Source: Arachnopeziza araneosa
Lineage: Eukaryota; Ascomycota; Leotiomycetes; Helotiales; Arachnopezizaceae
Assembly: GCA_003988855.1 (NCBI GenBank)
Contig: QYAI01000087.1
Span: forward strand, 102,194-166,193
DNA length: 64,000 nt
Direction: 5' to 3'
The notes under the pieces are model-generated. The model saw only the letters and a list, made by a program, of their open reading frames with translations, made no database searches and was not told the origin of the DNA. Position numbers and translations under genes: made by a program. Shown piece after piece: positions 51,370 to 63,224 of the stretch (positions are counted from its first letter, which is position 1; every line of letters begins with the position of its first letter).

Positions 51370-53942
51370 GTTATGTTTGTCGCTGAAATTTGGTCGGGAT
51401 TTGTTTGTGAGGGTACAGCTACCCTAAACTTCAACGTTTTATCACCCCGATGAGTCAATCACCTAATGTGATCATAGTTCCCGGAGTTGGCTCCGTTAGT
51501 TGAGTCGGTGACGTCGATATCATACCGACACTCTATTATGAGGCTCAACCAAAGTGGGTCGCTACTTACTCGTCTGTCGTTATCCATATTCGATTTCTAA
51601 CTTACTCTTCGTAAGTACAGAGGAAGAACAGCTCCTCTGGATCATGGTTTCTACAAGTGTAGAAAGCACCTTTGATTTCAGACTTATCGTTTCAATGATC
51701 ATGATAGGAGATGCTATGTTTGAGGTTTGCCTCAGCAATCCCTTCATTCTCTCTCATGACTCTGAGAGTGAATATGCCGAGCTTATTAGTTCCCGGGTGT
51801 ATAAACCCCTTTGGATAATTGCCAAACCATCTCAAATTTGATTTAGCTTGACGTTGCAAGCCACTGCGGGATGCATCTCAAGTTACACCCGCCAAGATCT
51901 GGTGCTGGAAAAGCACCAATCATAACTAGAATATATGATTTCGGGCCCGGTCTATCCGACAGTCTTGTTATCAAGAGATGGCGAGGTGCCCTCGATACTA
52001 GTAATACCCTCCGATCTCTATTTTCCCTTGTAAATTCCTCTTTCCAAAACTCCGAGCATGATCTTGTTGATTTCATGCTGGACAACCAAGTCACGATATC
52101 TCACTGATCCTTCAGAGGTCCAGTACCTACCAATCATGACCAGTTCATAGTGATCATGGGTATCTCCCACTCTGTCGTAGAAATAAGCTTTCGAAGTATA
52201 CGGAGCAACCTCCCCCGAGGTCGATAGATCTCGATTGCACTTTCTGGTACGTGGTTTAGATGAATCCATCGCTCTATAAAGGAGGAAAACCGTGGGAGCT
52301 CATGTATCCCGACGGTATCTTGGGGACTGCGCACCTCCTCGCAATGTATTCTCGCATGCTCACTGCCTTTTACACAGAGTGTGTTGTATACAGTTGCAAT
52401 TAAGCCAGATTGGATGTTGATTAAAACTTAGTGACAGCAAGGGGGAGCTAATGCTCTGCTGTACGAAGACTTCAAGGTGTAGCCCCGCTGGGTTCCCCGC
52501 TTCTCGGTCGTGCCACTCCCTGGCAACGGACCCTGTCCAACTCTCCGATGCACAACAACGTCTTATCGTCGCTAAACAGTCTGCTTCTACTCATTCCACC
52601 CCTCGTGGAGAGAAGTCCAATGGGAAATTTCCCATCGGGGTGTTTATTTGCCGGATCAAAGCCGGCTTTTATGTACAGGCTTCCCCATGGGGTTGCTTCG
52701 ATCCTTGGCATTGGGTCAGCTTGACTTTTAACGTCACATGTATCTATATTTCTGAATACCCTCACCTGATGCCCAACTTGAAGGAGCATAGCAGACGTTT
52801 ATCCGGGCTTGAGATGATTAATTCATTCGATGGCAGAAACAACAGTCATTTTTCCATCCCTACCTCGCTACCCATAACCTGATTTACTACCCAAGGCCGC
52901 TGTTGGAGTTCAAATACCACCTCAGTCTCCGCTATCATGGGTATTGCTAAAGAATATTGTATACGAGTTTCTGCGCTGAGCACGTACTTGCCGAACTGTG
53001 AAGGCTCTTAAGGATATATCTTGGTCGATTCAAACTTCTGACCGGCTCTGCAGACGCTACGCTACATTATCTAGTGCGGCTCTCCCAATGTCCTCGAAGC
53101 AAGTCCCGATGGGCCATTCAATACTGAAGTCAGTTGATATCTTCCTATCAAGCTTATCTCAAAGTAGTTCCTACTAGGGTCTTTCCCGCACTCCACCTCA
53201 AGAGGAGAACCTCGAACTGCGTCAAAGCGTTTCACAGAGAACTCGACAAGCATTAGAACCATCCGGAGATTTCCCGGAGACTGGGGACGCTGACCCAGCC
53301 GACTTTGTGATATGTGTAACGCAAATAGTATTCTCTGATAAACGCTAAGTATTCCTTCTGCTGAAAGCAGTCTTGTCGGCGCGTGAATCCTTCCTCGTTC
53401 TTAATCCTTAAAATCATGTGACTCTGTCTTACTCTTCCCGAATTTAGTCACTACTTAGTTGATCATTATACAGTGTTTTTATAGCTTCAATGGCGGATAT
53501 TCCGGGAACGCTTGAGTTTTGATAAAACTGGGCTGAAGTGGACTGTTTTATAAAATTACACATAGTGCAGCCGATATAGCTGTGAAGCTTTATAAAATCA
53601 GTCACGGGGAATTGTTTGGAAAAATCCAACATGGTCGGAACCACACCTCCCGGCATCTGTCTCTGTGGCGAAAGTCCTGAGTGGTGAAGTCCACCGTGCC
53701 TCCACCTGAGAATATTGTACCCCGCTGACTCTAGAGATATATATTGCGGCTATATGGACTATGCAACCGTCAATCCGCCTGCCTGTCTCTGAAACCTATG
53801 CCTGAGAACGATGATGCTCTATGATTTTGACTGCCGCTGCTCGGACTTGCACATATAAAGGACTGTCTGCTCGGCACATCAGGATCTCTTCACCACACAC
53901 CCACTCTATCAACCTCACATTGTAGCAACTTCGATTTCCAAG
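51370..53942. other. 2.6-kb region with no convincing gene; GH7 promoter at right
   Basis: Several short frames on the minus strand (51843-52334 and 53071-53262) have plausible composition, and two share a YELVMIGRY / FEISLIGRY motif. None can be joined into a gene or assigned to a family. The last 250 bases are the GH7 promoter, with a GGCTATA match to the GGC(A/T)4 Xyr1/XlnR-type site at 53748. Confidence 0.45.
53854..53859 (+). promoter_or_regulatory. TATA box for the GH7 cellobiohydrolase gene
   Basis: TATAAA lies 89 bases upstream of the ATG at 53943 in a pyrimidine/AC-rich leader, consistent with an inducible cellulase promoter. Confidence 0.55.
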
Positions 53943-55507
53943 ATGTATGGCAGCATTGCTCTTGCGACTACACTGCTCGCCCTGGTCAACGGGCAGCAGG
54001 TTGGTACTCAGCAAACAGAGACTCACCCTTCAATGAGCTACTCGACATGTACCTCCTCCGGTACCTGCACTTCGAAGAGCGGAAAGGTCGTCATAGATGC
54101 CAATTGGCGCTGGGTCCATGACAAAACTTCTGGCAGCTATACCAATTGTTACACTGGTAATACTTGGAACGCCACTCTCTGCCCAAGCAACGCGGCATGT
54201 GCTGCAAATTGCGCTCTTGAGGGCGCAGATTATACAGCCACTTATGGCGCTTCTGCTAGTGGTAACTCTCTGAAGTTGACTTTCGTTACCAAGGTATGAT
54301 TTAGCAGAAGGCATGTCGAGTATATCCAAGCTCACACTTCCCAGGGTTCATACGCTACCAATATCGGTTCTCGTCTTTATTTGATGGATACTGATACATC
54401 TTACGCTCAATTCAAATTGCTCAATAACGAATTTACGTTTGATGTCGATGTGTCGAACCTTCCTTGTGGATTGAATGGTGCTCTATACTTTGTTTCTATG
54501 GACAAGGATGGAGGAATGGCAAAATACTCCACCAACAAGGCAGGAGCAAAATATGGGACTGGATATTGCGATGCTCAGTGCCCCCGTGACTTGAAGTTCA
54601 TCAATGGACAGGTAAGACCACGTTTGAGATTGAGCCTTTAGGATATTGACAAGTGGTAGGGTAATGTTGACGGCTGGAAAGCTTCTTCCAACGATGCCAA
54701 TGCTGGTGTTGGAGGTCACGGTTCCTGCTGTGCCGAAATGGACATCTGGGAAGCCAACCTCAACTCGGCAGCTTTGACACCCCATGCTTGCACCACAACC
54801 AGTCAGACCATGTGTAGCGGTGATGCTTGTGGAGGTCAGTCTACATGTTTTCCATGTTTTATCTTGACTAAGAATGCCAGGAACCTATTCGGCCACTCGT
54901 TATGCCGGGGTTTGCGACCCAGATGGATGTGACTTTAACTCTTATCGCATGGGTGATACCAGTTTCTACGGCCCAGGCTTGACGGTCGATACTTCGAAAG
55001 TTTTTACTGTCGTTACTCAATTTATCGGAAGCCCGTTGACCGAGATCAAACGTTTCTATGTCCAGAACGGAGTCGTCATTCCCAACTCTCAGTCTCTGAT
55101 TCCAAACGTGACTGGCAACTCAATCACACCAGCATGGTGTGATGCTCAAAAGGCTGCTTTCGGCGATAACTACTCTTTCAAGACTATGGGTGGTGAGTTA
55201 TTTATATTATTTATTTCCAAATAAGATACTGATTCAGTGCGAAGGTTTCTCATCGATGAGCTCCGCTATGTCTAGTGGCATGTCCCTTGTCATGTCCGTC
55301 TGGGATGATCACTACGCCAATATGCTTTGGCTTGATTCCACTTACCCAACCACCATGACTGGTCCTGGTGGCCCAAGAGGCACTTGCGATACTTCTTCTG
55401 GCGTTCCCGCGGATGTTGAGAGCAAGAGCCCAGGCGCTTCTGTCACTTACTCGAACATCAAGTTCGGCCCTATCGGCTCTACTTTCAAGCAGCCCTCTGG
55501 TACATAA
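53943..55507 (+). CDS. GH7 cellobiohydrolase/endoglucanase without cellulose-binding module
   Basis: Five exons (53943-54293, 54345-54611, 54660-54834, 54881-55192, 55245-55507) give 455 residues. The signal peptide [17 protein letters not shown] is followed by [19 protein letters not shown], the typical mature start. GH7 retaining catalysis is shown by [11 protein letters not shown], with nucleophile Glu232, Asp234 and acid/base Glu237. [47 protein letters not shown] and [17 protein letters not shown] are further hallmarks. The last VMSVWDDH loop and the general length fit the processive cellobiohydrolase group rather than short endoglucanases. The protein stops at [15 protein letters not shown] with no linker or CBM1. 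It releases cellobiose from cellulose chains outside the cell. Confidence 0.95.
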
Positions 55508-56641
55508 ATGAGAATACCCCGTACGGATCAAAAAATGGGACGAAACTCATTTGTTCTATGGGGAGACTTTCGTTTCTTACGAGGTGACATTTAGGAGATG
55601 AGGAATTGGTGTTGATATTCGGACGGTTGTTTGTACTGTACATACTGATCAAAACAAATTGTATATACATTGAAGTATAGTCTTTTAAGGATATCTGTCG
55701 TGATCGATAGGTCCACCAGAATAAGTTTAACCTCATATCCCATATGCGCCACAGTGGTTCCGAAGCAGCTTAGAAAATTTGACAATCAAGTCGGGTTTTC
55801 ACGTGAGGCGAGAAGCTTTTCATTTGACTGATTTGATTGGCGGGAATTAGGCTCCCCGAAGGACTTGGTCAGCGTATCTCAGCGTGATGAAGTCCGCAGA
55901 GCTTTCGAAGACTAGGAGAGAGCAGACAGAGAGAGCAGACTGAAGAAAAACAGAGAAAAGAGAAGATAGATTCATATAAAGTACGTGTTTGGACAAAACG
56001 TTGCGATATAGCTCTCAGATTCCTATGATCACTCTACTTTGGTAACGCAAGAACTTTCTCTCTAGGGAACTGAACGCTAAACGAAAATGAATAGTTTACA
56101 TTTTTGGAAGTAGATGGTAACCGTACAACTCGACTTTGAAAAAGTACGGACAAAAAATATGGAGCAACAGCAAGAACCGTACCAATCAGATACGACAGCA
56201 ATGTGGCTCCGGAGATTGAATACCAAGGCGAATTGCGAACACGTAGCCGATATATACCACGATTTCTGCGGAGGATATAGGAATACAGAGACCTTGAAGA
56301 AGAAGTGCTTTGAACCGAGGTCGGATTGGAAGGACTGGGCTCGGATGAGTAACTTGCAGCTTCGATGGCCTCCGCTGCCCGCAAGGAACGGTTTGCATCT
56401 TGCCAGAAATTTCGAGGGTGACACGCCGCAGCGAGAAAGAAGAAAACCAGATAACTTCGAGATGCGTAAGATAGCAGTTTTGATGTTTTGATCAAGTTGC
56501 AACGGAGTCAATTCTTAGTCAATAGAAGAAAGGCGGAGATCCATTATTTCATTCTTTGCAAACCTAGCTAGACATATGACAAAACACAAGGGATTAGAAC
56601 ATGTCAGACGCCAAAACCTCCAAAACATCAAAACATCATCA
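55508..56641. other. Intergenic, no convincing gene
   Basis: Opposing frames at 56034-56511 (minus) and 56114-56491 (plus) overlap each other, and neither shows a known domain. A purine-rich AGAGAGCAGACAG tract lies near 55918-55945. Confidence 0.45.
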
Positions 56642-56855
56642 TCAACAACAAGAAGACGAGCCATGATGACTAGCAGCAGCTGCAAATTTTTGTTCTAAGG
56701 CGACAAGAAGACGAGCAGATGTTTGATTGACGTTGACCGGAGACACCACGCTTACAGAATCTGATTCAGTAGAGTCGACTGCCATGGACCAAGGTAGACT
56801 TACTCTCATGAACGATAGCTAAAGGAACTCCATGATCGATAGCAACAAGGGGCAT
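56642..56855 (-). CDS. Candidate 56-residue protein ending in Cys-Cys
   Basis: Exon 1 (56804-56855) and exon 2 (56642-56760) flank a 43-nt GTAAGT..CAG intron. The product starts MPLVAIDHGVPLAIVHE, continues SVSVVSPVNVNQTSARLLVA, and ends FAAAASHHGSSSCC. Support is indirect. A TATAAAA box lies 155 bases upstream, followed by a CA-rich leader like those of strongly expressed fungal genes, and the donor is a consensus site. An out-of-frame upstream ATG at 56886 weakens the case. There is no signal peptide or known family. The terminal Cys-Cys could be a lipidation site, which is speculation. Confidence 0.3.
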
Positions 56856-57007
56856 TCTCGCTGAGAAAAGCGACAGCAAAATCCATTGCGATATAGAAGA
56901 TAGAATGAGAGATATAAAATAAGGGAGTTGATAGTGGTGTAGCGTGGTGGTGTGGCGTGGTGGTGTGGAGTTGTAGGTGATGGAGCTGAGTGGGAAGGGA
57001 GATGGCC

Positions 57008-57014
57008 TTTTATA
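57008..57014 (-). promoter_or_regulatory. TATA box upstream of the 56-residue candidate
   Basis: TATAAAA on the minus strand is followed by AGGCCATCTCC and a C/A-rich leader rich in CACCAC. It is 155 bases from the candidate ATG at 56855 and is the main reason for suspecting a transcribed gene here. Confidence 0.4.
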
Positions 57015-57769
57015 GACAGCCAGGCACGCTACTACTGGCGTGTTAACAAACAACGAGTGAATGCAAAGGGAAAGAGTAGGCCGAAAAAAATTGTTCCGAG
57101 ACTCGAAATCATATGCTACTTTTGAGTACCTGAGTAGTGCAGTCAATATATTCAATCTCAAAAGAAAATGTTTCAACCCCAAATCAACACCATCGCAAAG
57201 TCTGTCAATCACAAGCAGCATCACCCACGTCTACCGATTCGACAAGCTACTCAATGAAAGGTCAATTACACGAGCTAACGAGCTCCAAAGGCCGAAAGAG
57301 CCGTCTATCTTTCGGATGCCAGGATGGAAGTATCATTGCCTCCACATACGATGTATGACAAAGCAGCATTTGAAGGAATGGCGCTTGAAGCTTTTGCTCG
57401 TCAACACAATGAAACGACTGTCGCATGATGCGATAGCCAGTATAATACTTTCTCGAGTCTGGATTGAGCAATACATGTGGCAACAACTTGGTATGTCTCC
57501 CTTGTAGGAGTATACACCCCGATACTGAGGCTATCCCGTCGCTAGCAAGATTCAATGACACAGTGAGTTCCTACCTTGAGGAAACGAGTTGCGGAATGAA
57601 AGAGGTGAAAGCGATGATGGAACGTGCAAATGACTTTGGTCGGAATGAATGGTTGAATCAGGCACGATCAAACGTCAAATAACGTTGAGAGCCAGGTTAA
57701 CGGAACAAAATGGAGAAACAGTCGCCTCCTTGTTACATCCCCCTGCAATTACTTTCTTTCCTCAAACGT

Positions 57770-57793
57770 CTTGCCATCTTGCCATCTTGCCAT
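57770..57793. repeat. 8-bp tandem repeat, three units
   Basis: Three exact copies of CTTGCCAT occur in intergenic sequence. Confidence 0.9.
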
Positions 57794-58707
57794 CATCTAC
57801 GATTTACAAAGGAGACTGCTAAGTGCCATATACCATCAGAGCCAAGCTCAAGCACTGTATTGGGAGAAAGGGTCTTTTGAACAAGCTACTTTCCCCAAAA
57901 CTTCTCGCAAACCTGGAGGGAAAATATTGGTGCTAGGCTTGAACAGAGGAAAGATAACGCCGAAAATTGTGCTTCTTGGAAGCTTCTCTTATGGGAGGAG
58001 GAGTCTAGCAACAATTTGACAGCGATGGTCATAAAGGACATTGGTATAGTAAGGCAAGTTATTATTACTACTGTTTGGTAACTTCTTGCCTACAGTTGAA
58101 GAACTTGGTCTGATCATCATTCTCTCTACTAGCTCTCAGTGATGACCTCTTCTTCAGTAATTCTGTAACAAGTTGGCCAGAGATGCCGACGATGATTCAA
58201 AGTAATATGGGAGAAGGAGGGGAGGATAGTGATGACCAGGCGTAAATGAAGTGGCTGCTCCCGAGCACGAATATTCGTATCGCCCGCTCCTCCAGGCACA
58301 TCGCTAGTGTTTGAATACAGGACAGCCGATGGGGCTAAAACAAACCTTGGAGTCCTGTGTTCTTCATGCCCTATAAGACAAACAAGAGATCGCGATCACC
58401 TTCAATGGCATATTCAAGATCGGAGGTGAAGCATTCGACAATAAAGGCTCGCGGGTTCATTTCATCTCTCCATCGAAGCGTTCCCAATCTCACACTACAC
58501 ACAACTTCAGATATTCATTCCGTTTTTCATATAATCCCTGACACTCCCTGTCAGCTTTCAACAGTAAGACAGACGGTCTGAGCTACTGAATGCATGGTGA
58601 CACTTGGTTCTAGGGTTGGCTAATACAGTAATTCCAGAGACTTTTTCTTGACGAAAAGATAGACGATTGTAGCACTTATTCAAAAATTAACCAAGGTAGA
58701 ACGCGGA

Positions 58708-60569
58708 TCAATTTATAGTCTTTCTGCACAGACGACCAGTTTGCACATCTGGAAGCAAGCTTTCGCCACCCTGTAAATACCAGAACTCACTCCCCACAGC
58801 CAGGGGAGCGTAAAAGATACCATCTGGGTCCACTTCCTGCTTGATAGCCAATAACCTGTCATAGTGGGATCCCCAAAATGATTGTTGGAAATCTGGCTCT
58901 AACGAATAAGCTTCATTTAGATACGTGCCTCCTCCAGGCGAAATAGCTTTCATTTTATCAATGACCCTTAAAACATCTTTGTGTAGTGTATTTATCTCAA
59001 CAGCAGAACTGTTTTGTGAGTAGCCACTCCCAGCAAAGGTAAAAGCAAGGGATGTGCGATATGCCGGATTGATTGCATTATCAATACCTGGTCTTGCCTT
59101 ATTATTTTGGGTATACTGAAGAAATGCATGGCCATCATTCACAATGTCTTTAAAAGTCTGGAAGGTTTCGTCCAGAAGGGCCGGAGAATCCCAATTGCTT
59201 CGAGGAATAAGGCGTGAGCCTGTAGAATATGATGCACCAGTGAATGAGCCTGTTATTACGGGGAATGCTTGTTTCCAACCATCGTAATAATTGTCAAAAA
59301 AATATCTTGAACTCTCGAACGGGATTCCTAGCGCGTGCAGCTTCTCGAACCATGGAAGCATGAGGCCATCATATTCAGCGATGGACATATTTGCTGCAAA
59401 GAAAGAGTTCGTCGACAAACTAAGCCCGGAGCCTGTGCTGGCCTGCCCAAAATTGATGAAAGATTGCGATCCGCTATCGGCGATTGTGGGCATAAAGTCA
59501 ATGTAAGTCCGAACCCCTTCCCAAAAGGTATCATTTGAGATGCTCGTGGTGTTGAAGTTGAAGTATCCTACCGTGACTGGTATCTTGGGATGTGTTCTGA
59601 CAGTCATTGATGTAACCACCCCAAATGTACTACCACCACCGCCTCGGAATGCCCAGAACAAGTCGGGATTTGTGAAGTTGTCAATCGTGACCTGTCTTCC
59701 GTCTGGAAGTACAGCCTCAAGAGAAACAACTTGATCTGCTCCCATTCCAAACAGGCCGCCAGAAGGAGAATGCCCGCCTCCAGCCATGTATCCTCCTGCC
59801 ACTCCGACACTCTACTAAGGTTACTTGTTGCTCTAGGCCATCATACATAAGGGACTTTCACGAACCGAGCATTCGCCACCAACAACTGTAACCCCATAAT
59901 TCTTGGCGGCTTTGTAGTACTCTTCCAACTCTACACCAGCTTCAACTTTCATAACAGGACCAGTATAGTAAGAACAGCTGTAATTTGAATTGAAGCTTAT
60001 CTTCTTCAGATTATGTGTCCAGATACTCAGAGAGCCAGCGCCGGTAGACTTGCCACTGATATCATGCCCAGTATTCTTAATGATCAATCGAATATTTTCG
60101 TTCCGAGCAAATTGGATACCGGCGCTGATTTGGCTTGGATGAGATACATTGATTGAGTATGAAGGAGAACCACCAATGGTACAGGGCGTGGAAGAATTTG
60201 TTGTAGGCAAACAAGTGTATCCTTGGTAATATGGGTATACAATATACGTAGGATCTGCGACACTGAGAGAGTCAGCTCCTCTGGTTTTTAGTTCAGAGAA
60301 AGTATAGCATACGCATCATCTAAATCGCTCCAATGGTTGAAAATCTCGATGCATTTCGTGGCATTATATTCAGGCCAGGAGGAATGACAGACGGCGGCTG
60401 GAGGAACAGTCTTGATCAGTGCGCCTCCCACGGTTGCGTTTAAGCGATTCCATGCAGCATCATCTGGCCAATCTGCATCTCCTGGAAAGGCTTTGCAGAA
60501 CTCTACCGCGCTCACTAGAGCAGTAGTAAAAACGTAAAGAACAATTGACGAAAGTATCCAGTGCGCCAT
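58708..60569 (-). CDS. Secreted berberine-bridge-type FAD-linked oxidase
   Basis: Exons 60313-60569, 59866-60262 and 58708-59811 give 585 residues. The signal peptide MAHWILSSIVLYVFTTALVS is followed by Cys-rich VEFCKAFPGDADWP and KTVPPAAVCHSSWPEY. The FAD-binding PCMH domain has SHPSQISAGIQFARNENIRL, then KNTGHDISGKS with His152, and VVGGECSSVGVAGGY with Cys217. The 65-residue His-Cys spacing is like that of enzymes with doubly covalent FAD. Later marks are GLFGMGADQVVSLEAVLPDG, NPDLFWAFRGGGGSTFGVV and SYSLEPDFQQSFWGSHYDRL-like segments, ending VDPDGIFYAPLAVGSEFW. Family members oxidise sugars or secondary metabolites with O2, releasing H2O2. Extracellular oligosaccharide oxidation would fit the cellulase neighbours, but the substrate is not known. 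Confidence 0.92.
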
Positions 60570-62058
60570 AACTTTCAGTCATGGAAAATACGATAAGTTT
60601 CTTAGGAGTCATCTGTGGAAAGATTCAAACCAAATATAAGAGCTTATGGAACTGTAAAGGTTGAAATTTTGAGGTTACATCAGCCCCGCTTGCTTGTCAG
60701 ACTTGCAGAAACCTTTAATTTGGAAAAAATATTACGATTGGGTGTTGGAATATCGGTAATCCAGCTAAATTTAGGTTACGAAATGGCCAGTCACGACCAT
60801 CTATACTTAAGATTGAGAATTGGTATAGATTACCTGTCAGCTGTTAACACTACTCTGACCAATATCTCTTCTAAGAGTAATTTGGATATCAGCATTGCCT
60901 AACAGGCTTCTACACTTAGCAAATTACTCTCATAACACAACACAATCGAGGCAGTCAAAATTCGGCTTCGCCAAAGCGTCAGGAAATCGTAAAGTCGAAG
61001 CTCCATTACCGTAATCTTTACTCTACTAAAGTCGATAAAAACTCCAGACGATAAAAGATAAGTATCCAAGAGCTCCCTATTTTAAGTTCCGAGACGAGTA
61101 TTGACATTTTGCAGTTTAGATTTTTTTTCCTTTCAGAACAGTAAATATACACTTTCCGTTCAAAGTAGACAGTTAATACTTCTGTCTTGCTTATGCCTCA
61201 GCCTCAACTCCTGTTAACTTTCCAAGATGACAAATTACCTTACCAAGCGGGCTTTTTACATGCTTTGTCTTCTCTAAAGCTTGAACCACGGTTCGTGCGC
61301 CTGCGACTACATTATGCCACGATGGTTCGATATAGCTGCTTATGTGATTGTTATTTTCATATATGTTTAAACGCCTCGACTACCGTCCTTGGGGTTGTTC
61401 TCTCCTGTTAGAATATCCTGTATATTGCCTTGGAGTTTTTGCAACTGGAGAGAGATCAACTGCCGCGAAGTACTGAGACTCGTGGCTATCAGGCATCTTG
61501 CCATCTGAAGTCATCTTGTCCTCATCTCGGATGACCAACCTTCTTACAAATATCTCGAACAATTCAAGGTCGAATGCCCGACAGAATAGACGGACTTTTG
61601 CTGCGAGTGGTCTGATTGCAACTTCACTCGAGTAAGGCATGTGGGTTGTCGAATTTCCAAGTTGAGAAACATTTGAGATCGTATTGACTTTCCTTTGCGA
61701 AGGAGCTATCCGCTAACAGCAACTGGTGCCAGGGGGAGTTCCCTTGTGTTGGTCTTGAGAAGGGAAGAGACTAGGCTCAACCTAAATGCTTCCAAACAAT
61801 ACAGAATATTACAGCAATGGAAGACAAGAGATCATGGAATATTTCAATAAGATAGATAAAGGAGGGCTCCAGCTACGGCTCTGCAAATAGTCTGCTTGTA
61901 ATTAAGATGCAACTGATCATGGATTGCACGACTACTACTGTTCATTTAAGTTTAGCTTAAAGGACGAGTGCGACTACATAGAAAGTTCGTGATATATACA
62001 TCGTAATTCAACAGCCTGTAGCACCTGTAAAATGTGTTCGGTGTTCCTAACTTATCAT
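60570..62058. other. 1.5-kb intergenic region, no gene recognised
   Basis: This is AT-rich sequence with short frames only, including 60615-60902 (plus) and 61380-61640 (minus), neither with known features. It includes the oxidase promoter at left and the deuterolysin 3' flank at right. Confidence 0.5.
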
Positions 62059-63224
62059 CTAGTTACATCCACCAAGCCTTACACTTCCCGCATACATCTC
62101 ATAAGTATCCGCATTCGCCGCTGCCTTGGCCGCCGACAAGCCTTTGGCTGCAGTAGGACCATAAGCATAATCATCAGTCCCATACAAATGCGTCATCTCA
62201 TGCAGAATACTGCCCGCTCTATCATAGTCATCATCTGCACAAGTAGTAGCGTATTCCGGGAAGCCCCAAAATCCATTATTCGGACAAGGCACAATCGTGT
62301 TGTCACTTGGCACGGTGTAGAGAAGAGCAGAGCCATCGGCGCAGTCGCCGTATTTGTCAGTGCAGGAGATCGAAGGTGAGGTAGTCTGCACGCCTTTGAC
62401 GTTTTGGTAGATTGAGCGGACTTTAGACTCCTCGGAAGTAGACTTGAACCAGACGGTGAAATAATCGGCGCCGGTGCTAGCTGCGGTGTAGGCTTTGGTG
62501 GCGAGGGAGATGGCATCTGAGACGCTGGTTTTAAGGGACGAAGTTTGAGAGGTGCTACATGAATGATAGCTCACACTGCGCTTCTTGATGCGAGAGGAAT
62601 TGGGCATCTCGCGCTTGGAGATGTGATCGCTTGAATGATAGATTAGCTCACTACGGCGTGGGATATCTTTGAGGCAAAACTTACCTCGCTACCTTGCTCT
62701 GGTCAGGAGTAATTGTCACACTGGCGGAACTAACGGTGTCACAGATGGCCATCTCCTTCAATGCTGTGGGAGGGATGGTTCCTATCACGTAATGGAAGCC
62801 TTGAATGGCAGTGACCTGCGCTGTCTTAATACCTGCAAGCTTATAACTCTTGGCTACATTGACAGAAGCAGTGACTATCTCTCCTGGCTGAAGGATTTGG
62901 AACGTGTCAGGAGCAATACCGCTGCGCTTGTAGTTGACGTAGACACCCTCAAACTGAAGCGTCTTGCCAGCTGTCGGCAGCGTCAGTCATGATGTGAAGT
63001 AATGTGAAGGAAATTAATGTACCTGCATCAGCTACCAAGAAATCCTTGGTAGCATGCTCACTGAATACTGTGTTGCCCTTAAAGACGGTAATGGCGTCTG
63101 CTCCGATATTGGTCACTGAAACTTGAGTGACATGGTCTACTGCACCAGTAATTTCAACCGAAAGAGGACAAGCAGCCATGACCGCAGTTGCAACAGCAAC
63201 GACAGGAAGGATTTTGGAAAGCAT
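62059..63224 (-). CDS. Deuterolysin, M35 aspzincin metalloprotease (prepro-enzyme)
   Basis: Exons 63023-63224, 62685-62970 and 62059-62629 give 352 residues. The signal peptide MLSKILPVVAVATAVMAA precedes a propeptide of about 160 residues (PLSVEITGAVDHVTQVSVTN, FEGVYVNYKRSGIAPDTFQI). A basic Kex2-type site, RIKKR, comes just before SVSYHSCSTSQ, leaving a mature enzyme of 172 residues, the expected size. Zinc ligands are the two His of HEMTH (306-310) and an Asp in the aspzincin motif GTDDYAYG (about 316). Cysteines SCTDKYGDC and VPCPNNGFWGFP match the family disulfides. It is a secreted protease acting on basic proteins and peptides, in line with an extracellular nutrient-scavenging role. 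Confidence 0.94.

Larger units (their letters stand above)
56887..58707. other. 1.8-kb region with no convincing gene
   Basis: Many short overlapping frames (57061-57507, 57464-57682, 57771-58019) have no recognised domains. There is a small tandem repeat at 57770-57793. It may contain relics too diverged to read by eye. Confidence 0.45.

Noticed and set aside
56034..56511. Opposing open frames of 125-153 codons (including 56114-56491 on the plus strand)
   Set aside because: They are mutually antisense and carry no recognisable motif, signal peptide or intron. Neither can be preferred.
57061..58019. Series of short plus-strand frames considered as transposase remnants
   Set aside because: No DDE, helix-turn-helix or reverse transcriptase motif and no terminal inverted repeats could be found.
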